A stretch of DNA of 64,000 nt from Streptomyces spiroverticillatus. GTDB lineage: Bacteria > Actinomycetota > Actinomycetes > Streptomycetales > Streptomycetaceae. The translations under genes were made by a program, and so were the position numbers. The number at the start of each line of letters is the position of its first letter. The first letter of the stretch is position 1. Under the pieces are notes generated by a model. The model did not search any database. It had not been told where the DNA came from and saw nothing but the letters and a program-made list of their open reading frames with translations. Shown here piece by piece: positions 26,598-34,815 of the stretch. The stretch is from positions 674,884-738,883 of the forward strand of contig BMUX01000002.1 of NCBI GenBank assembly GCA_014650415.1, read 5' to 3'.

Positions 26598-28217
26598 GTG
26601 ATCCGGTTCGAGAATGTCTCCGTTCGGTATGACGGGGCCGAGAAGCACACCCTCAGCGGCATCGACCTGACGATCCCCGAGGGTGAGCTCGTGCTGCTCG
26701 TCGGGCCGTCCGGGGTGGGGAAGTCGACGCTGCTCGGGGCCGTGTCCGGGCTCGTTCCGCACTTCACCGGGGGGACGCTCACCGGGCGGGTCACCGTCGA
26801 CGGCCGGGACACCCGCACCCACAAGCCGCGCGAGCTGGCCGACGTGGTGGGGACGGTCGGGCAGGACCCGTTGTCGCACTTCGTGACCGACACCGTCGAG
26901 GACGAACTCGCGTACGGGATGGAGTCGCTCGGCATCGCCCCGGACGTGATGCGGCGGCGGGTCGAGGAGACCCTTGATCTGCTCGGGCTCGCCGATCTGC
27001 GGGACCGGGCGATCTCCACCCTGTCCGGCGGGCAGCAGCAGCGGGTGGCGATCGGGTCGGTGCTCACCACGCATCCCAAGGTGCTCGTGCTGGACGAGCC
27101 GACGTCCGCGCTGGACCCGGCCGCCGCCGAGGAAGTCCTGGCCGTGCTGCAGCGGCTGGTGCACGACCTCGGGACGACCGTGCTGATGGCCGAGCACCGG
27201 CTGGAGCGGGTCGTGCAGTACGCGGACCAGGTGCTGCTGCTGCCCGGGCCCGGGCAGGCCCCGGTGCTGGGCGAGCCCGCCGACGTCATGGCCCAGTCCC
27301 CCGTGCACCCGCCCGTCGTGGGGCTCGGGCGGCTGGCCGGGTGGTCGCCGCTGCCGTTGTCCGTACGGGACGCGCGCCGCCGGGCCGCCGGGCTGCGGGC
27401 CGGGCTTGCGGACCGTACGCCGGAAGAAGTGGAAGCACCTCCGGCCGCCGCGCCCGTCGCCGAGGCCGAGCGGCTGTCGCTGCGGCGCGGGCGCATCGAG
27501 GCGCTGCGGGACGTGTCCCTGGCGGTGCGGCCCGGCGAGACCGTCGCGCTGATGGGGCGGAACGGGGCCGGGAAGTCGACCCTGCTGAACGCGCTGGTCG
27601 GCATGCAAACCCCGTCCGGCGGCCGCGTCACCGTCGGCGGGAGGACCCCGGCGAAGACCGCGCCGAAGGAGATGGTGCGGCGCGTGGGACTCGTACCGCA
27701 GGAACCACGGGACCTGCTGTACGCCGACACGGTCGCCGCCGAGTGCGCGGCCGCCGACCACGACGCCGGGGCCGAAAGCGGAACCTGCCGGGCCCTGGTC
27801 AGCGCGCTGCTGCCCGGGGTGCCGGACGACACGCACCCCCGGGACCTGTCGGAGGGGCAGCGGCTCGCCCTGGCGCTGGCGCTCGTACTGACCGGGAAGC
27901 CGCCGCTGCTGCTGCTCGACGAGCCGACGCGCGGTCTTGACTACGCGGCCAAGGCCCGGCTGGTCACGATCCTGCGGGGGCTGGCGGCCGAGGGGCACGC
28001 GCTGGTGCTGGCCACGCACGACGTGGAGCTGGCGGCCGAGCTGGCGCACCGGGTGGTGATCCTCGCCGACGGGGAGGTCGTCGCGGACGGGCCAACGCCC
28101 GAGGTCGTCGTCTCCTCGCCGTCCTTCGCGCCGCAGGTGGCGAAGATCCTGGCGCCGCAGAAATGGCTGACCGTGGCGCAGGTGCGGGACGCGCTGTCCG
28201 GGGAGAGCACGCCGTGA
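26598..28217 (+). CDS. ECF transporter ATPase, two fused nucleotide-binding domains
   Basis: The 539-residue protein has two complete ABC ATPase domains in one chain, equivalent to EcfA1 plus EcfA2. Domain 1 (about 1-245) has Walker A GPSGVGKSTL, signature LSGGQQQRVAIG and Walker B VLVLDEPTSALDP. Domain 2 (about 290-535) has Walker A GRNGAGKSTL, a degenerate signature LSEGQRLALALAL and Walker B LLLLDEPTRGLD. The Glu-for-Gly signature in domain 2 may make that site asymmetric. The GTG start at 26598 is used. The stop overlaps the S component start by 4 bp. Confidence 0.93.
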   Translation: MIRFENVSVRYDGAEKHTLSGIDLTIPEGELVLLVGPSGVGKSTLLGAVSGLVPHFTGGTLTGRVTVDGRDTRTHKPRELADVVGTVGQDPLSHFVTDTVEDELAYGMESLGIAPDVMRRRVEETLDLLGLADLRDRAISTLSGGQQQRVAIGSVLTTHPKVLVLDEPTSALDPAAAEEVLAVLQRLVHDLGTTVLMAEHRLERVVQYADQVLLLPGPGQAPVLGEPADVMAQSPVHPPVVGLGRLAGWSPLPLSVRDARRRAAGLRAGLADRTPEEVEAPPAAAPVAEAERLSLRRGRIEALRDVSLAVRPGETVALMGRNGAGKSTLLNALVGMQTPSGGRVTVGGRTPAKTAPKEMVRRVGLVPQEPRDLLYADTVAAECAAADHDAGAESGTCRALVSALLPGVPDDTHPRDLSEGQRLALALALVLTGKPPLLLLDEPTRGLDYAAKARLVTILRGLAAEGHALVLATHDVELAAELAHRVVILADGEVVADGPTPEVVVSSPSFAPQVAKILAPQKWLTVAQVRDALSGESTP

Positions 28218-29035
28218 GCCGGCCCGTGCGCCTGGGGCCGAAGTCCGTGGCCGCGCTCGTCCTGGTCAGCCTGGTCGGGGTGATCGCCTTCGGGTGGCCG
28301 CTGCTCGCCGACTCGGCGGCCGGACTCGCGCACTCCAAGGACGCCCCGTGGCTGTTCGCGGCGCTGCTGCCGCTGCTGGTCGGGGTGGTCGTGGCCACGA
28401 TCTCCGACTCGGGGATGGACGCGAAGGCCGTCGCGATGCTCGGGGTGCTGGCCGCCGTCGGGGCGGCGCTGCGGCCGCTGGGGGCGGGGACGGCGGGCCT
28501 GGAGCCCATGTTCTTCCTGATGGTGCTCAGCGGGAGGGTGCTCGGGCCGGGCTTCGGTTTTGTGCTGGGCTCGGTGACGATCTTCGCGTCGGCGCTGCTC
28601 ACGGGCGGGGTCGGGCCGTGGATGCCGTTCCAGATGCTGGCGATGGGCTGGTTCACGATGGGCGCGGGGCTGCTGCCGGGGTGGCAGCGGCTGCGCGGGG
28701 TCGGGGAGGTGGTGATGCTCGCGGCGTACGGGGCGGTGGCCGCCTTCTTCTACGGGACGGTGATGAACCTCCAGGGGTGGACGTACATCGGTGGCCTGTC
28801 CACGGGTGTCTCCTTCGTGCCGGGCGACCCCGTGCACGAGAACCTCGTGCGCTTCCTCGCGTACTGCCTGGCCACCTCGGTCGGCTGGGACCTGGGGCGG
28901 GCGGTGCTGACGGTGGTGCTCACGCTGGCGGTCGGGCCGACGCTGCTGAAGGCGCTGCGGCGGGCGACGCGGAGGGCGGCTTTCGAGGCGCCGGTCGCGT
29001 TCGAGGACGTACGGGAAGAGCCCTCGAAGTCGTAG
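28214..29035 (+). CDS. ECF transporter S (substrate-binding) component
   Basis: The 273-residue membrane protein has about six helices (roughly 13-33, 44-62, 70-90, 105-125, 135-160 and 215-238). It contains VLSGRVLGPGFGFVLGSVTIFASALLTGGVGPWMPFQML, a layout typical of ECF S components of the cobalamin/vitamin class, quoted here only as a landmark for the helix 4-5 region. It ends with a charged cytoplasmic tail. GTG 28214 overlaps the ATPase stop (GTGA). Substrate is not certain: cobalamin, cobinamide or another vitamin; no vitamin riboswitch is seen upstream of the operon. Confidence 0.85.
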   Translation: MSRPVRLGPKSVAALVLVSLVGVIAFGWPLLADSAAGLAHSKDAPWLFAALLPLLVGVVVATISDSGMDAKAVAMLGVLAAVGAALRPLGAGTAGLEPMFFLMVLSGRVLGPGFGFVLGSVTIFASALLTGGVGPWMPFQMLAMGWFTMGAGLLPGWQRLRGVGEVVMLAAYGAVAAFFYGTVMNLQGWTYIGGLSTGVSFVPGDPVHENLVRFLAYCLATSVGWDLGRAVLTVVLTLAVGPTLLKALRRATRRAAFEAPVAFEDVREEPSKS

Positions 29036-29382
29036 TCGGGCGGCGACCCTGGGTGCATTTCGAGGACCCCTCGGTGTGAAGCGGCCCATAGGACCTTGGT
29101 CCTCAACTATCGGGACTCGTAGCTTTCACGCGCCTCTTATGACCCCCTTTGCACCCCTAGTGAGCTGCACATTCCTTGATTCCACAGGGTGGGGCAGTTC
29201 TGCCCGGCGCACCACGTCCACTAGTACCCGGGGTGTTTGCCACGCCCGCCGGCGGCTGCTTCATTGGTGGAGCCGCAGGACGCCGGACGGCTGATCGCCT
29301 CACCGCCCGCCGCCGCGTCCCTTCCCCGTCGACCTCCGGTCCGGTGTGTGCGGCTTTCTTGTCCCCGACGTTAGGTTCCTAC
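29036..29382 (+). other. Gene-free 347-bp stretch, candidate structured leader
   Basis: This stretch upstream of the transglycosylase-like gene has lower GC than its surroundings. It holds a hairpin AGGACC-TT-GGTCCT (29090-29103), whose right arm could alternatively pair weakly with GGGAC about 10 nt later, and a second hairpin GGGCA-GTTC-TGCCC (29192-29205). I do not see the c-di-AMP (ydaO) riboswitch consensus that often precedes Streptomyces cell-wall hydrolases. Confidence 0.4.
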
Positions 29383-29790
29383 GTGTCGTTCGCCTTCATC
29401 AGCCGTTTCTCCGCCCGCCAGAAGTCCGCCGTCGTCGGCGCCACCGCCCTGCTGGGCGCTGCGGGCGCGGTCCTCGGTTCGGCTTCCGGAGCAGCGGCTG
29501 CGCCGTCGTCCGCCCAGGACACGGCCCGGCAGATGATGCCCGCCGCGCAGTTCCAGTGCTTCAGCAACATCGTGGCCCACGAGTCCGGCTGGAACCACCA
29601 CGCGACCAACGCCTCCTCCGGGGCGTACGGCCTGGTCCAGGCGCTGCCCGCGTCGAAGATGGCTTCCGCGGGCGCGGACTGGAAGGAAAACCCGAAGACC
29701 CAGATCAAGTGGGGTCTCGACTACATGAACTCCCGCTACGGCAGCCCGTGCGGCGCCTGGAACTTCTGGCAGCAGAACCACTGGTACTGA
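29383..29790 (+). CDS. Secreted transglycosylase-like (SLT) protein
   Basis: The 135-residue protein has a signal peptide (ending SGAAAAP, about residue 38) and a lysozyme-like SLT fold: QFQCFSNIVAHESGWNHHATN with catalytic Glu in the HESGW motif, ASSGAYGLVQALPASKM, then QIKWGLDYMNSRYGSPCGAW. Two cysteines may form a disulfide. It should cleave or bind peptidoglycan glycan strands outside the cell. GTG 29383 is chosen because the signal peptide starts there; the ribosome-binding site is weak (TTAGG). It ends 3 bp before the lipase gene on the opposite strand. Confidence 0.87.
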   Translation: MSFAFISRFSARQKSAVVGATALLGAAGAVLGSASGAAAAPSSAQDTARQMMPAAQFQCFSNIVAHESGWNHHATNASSGAYGLVQALPASKMASAGADWKENPKTQIKWGLDYMNSRYGSPCGAWNFWQQNHWY

Positions 29791-29793
29791 GCC

Positions 29794-31008
29794 CTAGTCC
29801 AGTGCGTTGAACCACCGCGCGATCTGCGGCGCGGACTTCTTGAAGGCCCCGAAGTGGTCGACCTCCCCCTGGTCGAGCACCGGGGCCTTCTTGCCGTTCG
29901 CGGCCAGGTCGGCGGCACAGGCGCGGGCGTTCCCGATGGGTACGTCGGTGTCGCCGGCGGAGGTGTAGAGGCGGGTCGGGACGCGGGGCTTCCAGTCGCA
30001 GGTGCCGTCGTTGGCCTCGATCGCCTTCAGGAGCCTGCCGCTGGGGCGGCGCATCTTCTCGTAGAACTCGGGGGTGAGGAGTTCCTTGACGCTGCCGGGG
30101 AGTGCCTTGGCGACGTCCTCCTCGGTGTGGCGGGAGTCGAAGAGCTGCTCGACGACCTTCGCGTACGGCTGCCGGAAGACCTCGGCGGGGTCCTGGTAGA
30201 AGTGGTGGATCTTGTTCTGGGCGGTGAGGAAGTACGAGGTGTAGAAGAGGCCACTCATGGGGTTGACCCGGCCGTCGTACAGGGCGGGGATCTCAGTGCC
30301 GGACAGGTCGTAGGGGCCTGCGACGGGGGCCAGCGCCTTGAGGTCGCCGGTCCTGGACAGCTCGCGGCCGACGGCCATGGCGACCTGGCCGCCCTGCGAG
30401 AACCCGGTCGCGTACACGCCGCGTGCGAGGTGCTTGCCGAGGCGGCCGGCGGCCTGGCGGGAGGCGCTCAGCATGTCGACGGTCGCGGTGACGGCGGACG
30501 CGGTGTCCATGTACGGGTGGGTGCCGGGCCCCTTGCCGAGGCCGAGGTAGTCGGGGGCGGCGACGGCCCGGCCCGTACCGGCGTAGAAGTACGGGGAGAG
30601 CTTGCCGAAGTCCTCGGCGACGGACGGCGCGTAGTCGCGGTGGACCATGGTGCCGTGGGTGTCGGAGACCAGGGAGAGCTTCCTCCCGGTGTCCTTGGGG
30701 AGCACGAGGAGGCCGCTGGCGGTGGTGGGGACGCCCTGCGGGGTGATGGTGCGGTAGATCAGGCGGTACGCGGTGACGCCGTGCCGGACCTGCTCGGGGG
30801 CGAGCCCGCCCCGGGTGACGAAGGCCCGGACCTGGTCGCGGGTGAGGTCGGCTACGGGGGTGACGGAGATCAGGGTGCCGCGGACGGGGTGCTGGGCCTG
30901 TTGGGTCGGGGCCGGGGCTTTCGCAGTGGCCGCGAGGGCCGGGGCGGCGGTGAGGCCGACGAGGGTGGCGACGGTGAGGGCGGCGGCGACGGTGCGTGTC
31001 TGCTTCAT
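29794..31008 (-). CDS. Secreted lipase / alpha/beta hydrolase
   Basis: The 404-residue protein has a signal peptide (cleavage near APALAATA, residue 27) and an alpha/beta-hydrolase fold. The nucleophile elbow is GFSQGG, the acid is probably Asp in SAGDTDVPIG and the catalytic His is in VDHFGAF. The region TAYRLIYRTITPQGVPTTASGL, noted as a landmark near residue 80, is typical of secretory (LIP-type) lipases and cholesterol-esterase-like enzymes of actinomycetes. It hydrolyses esters extracellularly. It neighbours fadA5, so release of sterol from esters is a possible link, but no KstR-type box precedes it. Confidence 0.88.
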   Translation of the reverse strand: MKQTRTVAAALTVATLVGLTAAPALAATAKAPAPTQQAQHPVRGTLISVTPVADLTRDQVRAFVTRGGLAPEQVRHGVTAYRLIYRTITPQGVPTTASGLLVLPKDTGRKLSLVSDTHGTMVHRDYAPSVAEDFGKLSPYFYAGTGRAVAAPDYLGLGKGPGTHPYMDTASAVTATVDMLSASRQAAGRLGKHLARGVYATGFSQGGQVAMAVGRELSRTGDLKALAPVAGPYDLSGTEIPALYDGRVNPMSGLFYTSYFLTAQNKIHHFYQDPAEVFRQPYAKVVEQLFDSRHTEEDVAKALPGSVKELLTPEFYEKMRRPSGRLLKAIEANDGTCDWKPRVPTRLYTSAGDTDVPIGNARACAADLAANGKKAPVLDQGEVDHFGAFKKSAPQIARWFNALD

Positions 31009-31130
31009 GCCTCGACGGTAGGTTCGCGGGGCACCGCCTCACCATGCGTTCCACCCCCGTCCCGGGGGTGTACTTGACGACACCACCGGGCGGGGGAACT
31101 CCCTTACGCCTGACTGGACATGACGTACCG

Positions 31131-32315
<1,185 letters not shown>

Positions 32316-32325
32316 TCACCAGAAT

Positions 32326-32339
32326 TAGTACGCGTTCTA
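32326..32339 (-). promoter_or_regulatory. KstR-type operator, box E1 (fadA5)
   Basis: Reverse strand TAGAACGCGTACTA has one mismatch to the KstR consensus (GTA for GTT). It lies 26 bp upstream of fadA5. Confidence 0.65.
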
Positions 32340-32395
32340 GTTCTTGGGCAAGTCTCATGAACAACGGCCCGACTGCGCAAGGGTCTTGCCACTTG

Positions 32396-32409
32396 TAGAA
32401 CTCGTTACT
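32396..32409 (+). promoter_or_regulatory. KstR-type operator, box E2 (cyp125)
   Basis: TAGAACTCGTTACT has one mismatch (last A). The flanks GTAG and CTAC extend partial symmetry. It lies 59 bp upstream of the cyp125 start, giving each divergent gene its own box. Confidence 0.65.
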
Positions 32410-32425
32410 ACCTTGCGAGCCACTT

Positions 32426-32440
32426 CTGATGGGCCGTCAG
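32426..32440 (+). promoter_or_regulatory. Near-match to the CTGAC-N5-GTCAG element
   Basis: CTGATGGGCCGTCAG differs by one base from the inverted repeat seen at 9196 and 12655. It is between box E2 and the cyp125 ribosome-binding site, so the second regulator may act here too. Confidence 0.4.
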
Positions 32441-32467
32441 GTGTATGTCAGTGAGAGGGAGTTGCCG

Positions 32468-33733
32468 ATGACCTGCCCCGTGCATTCCGGAGGGTCCGAC
32501 CTTCCCGAAGGGTTCGACTTCACCGACCCCGACGTCCTGCAGTCCGCCGTCCCGCTCCCCGAGTTCGCGGCGATGCGGCAGGTCTCGCCGGTGTGGTGGT
32601 GCGCCCAGCGGCGCGGCATCTCGGGGTTCGACGACGAGGGGTACTGGGCGGTGACCCGGCACGAGGACGTCAAGTACGTCTCGACGCACCCCGAGCTGTT
32701 CTCCTCCAACACCAACACCGCCGTGGTCCGCTTCAACGAGCACATCGAGCGGGACGCGATCGAGGCCCAGAAGCTGATCATGCTGAACATGGACCCGCCG
32801 GAGCACACCCGGGTCCGGCAGATCGTCCAGCGCGGCTTCACCCCGCGCGCCATCCGCTCGCTGGAGGACACCCTCCGGGACCGTGCAGGCAAGATCGTCG
32901 AGGCGGCGGTCGCCGAGGCCCAGAAGGGCGACGGCACCTTCGACTTCGTCACGAACGTCGCGGTCGAGCTTCCCCTCCAGGCCATCGCCGAGCTGATCGG
33001 GGTGCCCCAGGAGGACCGCAGCAAGATCTTCGACTGGTCGAACAAGATGGTGGCGTACGACGACCCCGAGTACGCGATCACCGAGGAGGTCGGCGCGGAG
33101 TCGGCGATGGAGCTGATCTCGTACGCGATGAACCTGGCGGTGGCGCGCAAGGAGTGTCCGGCCAAGGACATCGTCTCGCAGCTGGTCGCGGCGGAGGACG
33201 AGGGCAACCTCGGCTCGGACGAGTTCGGCTTCTTCGTGATCCTGCTGGCCGTGGCCGGCAACGAGACCACCCGCAACGCGATCAGCCACGGGATGCACGC
33301 CTTCCTCACCCACCCCGAGCAGTGGGAGCTGTACAAGCGGGAGCGCCCGAAGACGGCCGCCGAGGAGATCGTGCGCTGGGCGACGCCCGTGGTGTCCTTC
33401 CAGCGGACGGCGACGCAGGACCTGGAGCTGGGCGGGCAGCAGATCAAGGCGGGCGACCGCGTCGGCATCTTCTACTCCTCCGCCAACCACGACCCCGAGG
33501 TCTTCGAGAACCCCGGCGACTTCGACATCACCCGCGACCCCAACCCCCACCTGGGCTTCGGCGGGGGCGGCCCGCACTTCTGCCTCGGCAAGTCGCTGGC
33601 CGTGATGGAGATCGACCTGATCTTCAACGCGCTGGCCGACGCGCTGCCGGACCTGCGGCTGGCGGGGGATCCGAGGCGGCTGAGGTCGGCGTGGATCAAC
33701 GGGATCAAGGAGCTGCGGGTGGCGGCTTCTTGA
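32468..33733 (+). CDS. cyp125: Cytochrome P450, CYP125-type steroid C26-hydroxylase
   Basis: The 421-residue soluble P450 has heme ligand Cys372 in FGGGGPHFCLGK, the I-helix motif AVAGNETTRN (Thr267) and the K-helix EEIVRWATP. It matches mycobacterial CYP125 in many blocks: LPEGFDFTDP, APIWW-like SPVWWC, LIMLNMDPPEHTRVR, RGFTPRAIR, VELPLQAIAELIGVPQEDR, FGFFVILLAVAGNETTRN, NPNPHLGFGG and GIKELRV. CYP125 oxidises the terminal (C26) methyl of cholesterol or cholestenone to start side-chain degradation. ATG 32468 has a GAGAGGGAG ribosome-binding site; the ATG at 32429 lacks one. The candidate redox partner is the 3Fe-4S ferredoxin at 19615. Confidence 0.93.
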   Translation: MTCPVHSGGSDLPEGFDFTDPDVLQSAVPLPEFAAMRQVSPVWWCAQRRGISGFDDEGYWAVTRHEDVKYVSTHPELFSSNTNTAVVRFNEHIERDAIEAQKLIMLNMDPPEHTRVRQIVQRGFTPRAIRSLEDTLRDRAGKIVEAAVAEAQKGDGTFDFVTNVAVELPLQAIAELIGVPQEDRSKIFDWSNKMVAYDDPEYAITEEVGAESAMELISYAMNLAVARKECPAKDIVSQLVAAEDEGNLGSDEFGFFVILLAVAGNETTRNAISHGMHAFLTHPEQWELYKRERPKTAAEEIVRWATPVVSFQRTATQDLELGGQQIKAGDRVGIFYSSANHDPEVFENPGDFDITRDPNPHLGFGGGGPHFCLGKSLAVMEIDLIFNALADALPDLRLAGDPRRLRSAWINGIKELRVAAS

Positions 33734-33737
33734 GGCT

Positions 33738-33796
33738 GCCGGGGCTGGGGGCTGAGACCTCTTGCAGTCGCCGGGAGCTGGGGGGCGCGACCTCTT
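33738..33796. repeat. Imperfect direct repeat of about 28 bp after cyp125
   Basis: The copies at 33738-33764 and 33770-33796 share GCCGGG, GCTGGGG and the identical end GACCTCTTG. They lie directly behind the cyp125 stop and before the large hairpin. Confidence 0.65.
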
Positions 33797-33811
33797 GAAG
33801 AAGTCCGCCTG

Positions 33812-33855
33812 CACTGATTCAGTCGATCCGATCTTTCGGGTCGACTGAATCAGTG
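33812..33855 (+). promoter_or_regulatory. Long palindrome against the ribosome-binding site of the next gene
   Basis: Arm CACTGATTCAGTCGA (33812-33826) is perfectly complementary to 33841-33855. Inside the loop, CCGA-TCTT-TCGG extends the stem. It ends at the first G of the GGAG ribosome-binding site, 5 bp before ATG 33861. It could be a terminator for cyp125, a dimeric-repressor operator, or an RNA hairpin masking the ribosome site. No U-tract follows. Confidence 0.7.
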
Positions 33856-33860
33856 GAGAC

Positions 33861-34604
33861 ATGAGCACCGGAGAACAGAATCAGCAGAAACCCGCGGCGG
33901 AGCTGAAGGTCACCGACCGGACCCGCCACCGCCGCCTGCGCGACCAGGGCAGCACCCTCGCCGCCGACCTCGACGCGGTCCTGCGGGCCGGGTTCGTCTG
34001 CCACCTCGCCGTGGTCGTCGACGGCACCCCGATGGCGGTGCCCACGGTGTACGGGGTCGACGTCGCGGCCCGCACCCTCTACGTGCACGGCTCGGTGGCG
34101 AGCCGGAGCCTGGTGCAGGCGCCGGAGGCCACCGTCTGCGTCACCGTCACGCACGTCGACGGCCTCGTACTGGCCCGCTCCGTCTTCGAGCACGGCCTCA
34201 ACTACCGCTCCGCGATGGTCTACGGCGTCCCACGCCTGATCACCCACCGCTCGGACCCCGAGGCGCTCCTGCACGGGCTGCGCGTGCTCTCCGAGCAGAG
34301 CGCTCCCGGCCAGTGGGAGTACGCCCGCCGCCCCAGCCCCAAGGAACTCGCGGCCACCTCGCTGCTCGCCCTCCCCCTGGACGAGGCGTCGGTGAAGATC
34401 GCCGCGGGTCCGCCGGAGGACGGCGACGGGCCGGACGCGGAACTCGGCCTGTGGGCCGGGACGATCCCGATGCGTACCGCCTACGGGGCTCCGGAGCCGG
34501 ATCCCGCACTGCCCGGTGACGTACCCCTGCCAGGGCACATCGCGGCGATGAGTTCCGTGCATTCCGCACATTTTCTGCGACCTACGTCACATCACGTCGA
34601 CTGA
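33861..34604 (+). CDS. Pyridoxamine 5-phosphate oxidase-family flavin protein
   Basis: The 247-residue FMN-binding split-barrel protein has RGFVCHLAVV-like strands (about 44-54), GTPMAVPTVYGVDVAARTLYVHGS and SRSLVQAPEATVCVTVTHVDGLVL, with the family-typical SVFEHGLNYRSAMVYG (about 110-125), listed here as landmarks. The C-terminus contains ELGLWAGTIPMRTAYG. Members bind FMN or F420/heme-like cofactors and act as oxidoreductases, but no specific reaction is known for this subgroup. The unusual palindrome touching its ribosome-binding site suggests dedicated regulation. Confidence 0.88.
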   Translation: MSTGEQNQQKPAAELKVTDRTRHRRLRDQGSTLAADLDAVLRAGFVCHLAVVVDGTPMAVPTVYGVDVAARTLYVHGSVASRSLVQAPEATVCVTVTHVDGLVLARSVFEHGLNYRSAMVYGVPRLITHRSDPEALLHGLRVLSEQSAPGQWEYARRPSPKELAATSLLALPLDEASVKIAAGPPEDGDGPDAELGLWAGTIPMRTAYGAPEPDPALPGDVPLPGHIAAMSSVHSAHFLRPTSHHVD

Positions 34605-34673
34605 TCCGGGACCTTCGGAAAGGGCGTTTGACCAGGTGAAAGCGGGTATACGCGCTTCCGGGTGATCAACTCC

Positions 34674-34704
34674 GCACTAAGTGCAAAGGGCAACTAAACG
34701 TTTA
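34674..34704 (+). promoter_or_regulatory. Two short palindromes upstream of the MHS transporter
   Basis: GCACTAAGTGC (34674-34684) and TAAACGTTTA (34695-34704) lie about 110-140 bp upstream of the transporter start, in an AT-richer patch. They are candidate operator sites; the regulator is unknown. Confidence 0.35.
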
Positions 34705-34815
34705 TGGTCTGTTTTGGGTCGCCTCGCACCATGAGGCGGCCCCTGTCCATTCCCACGTCACTTGTCCGGGAATGCGACCGCTGTCCATCACCAGAAAGCG
34801 CAGGCGAGAGAGCTC

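Noticed and set aside
29036..29382. c-di-AMP (ydaO-yuaA) riboswitch before the transglycosylase-like gene
   Set aside because: The conserved GGGGTGAATCC and CCCGNCAGCTAAC-type blocks are absent.
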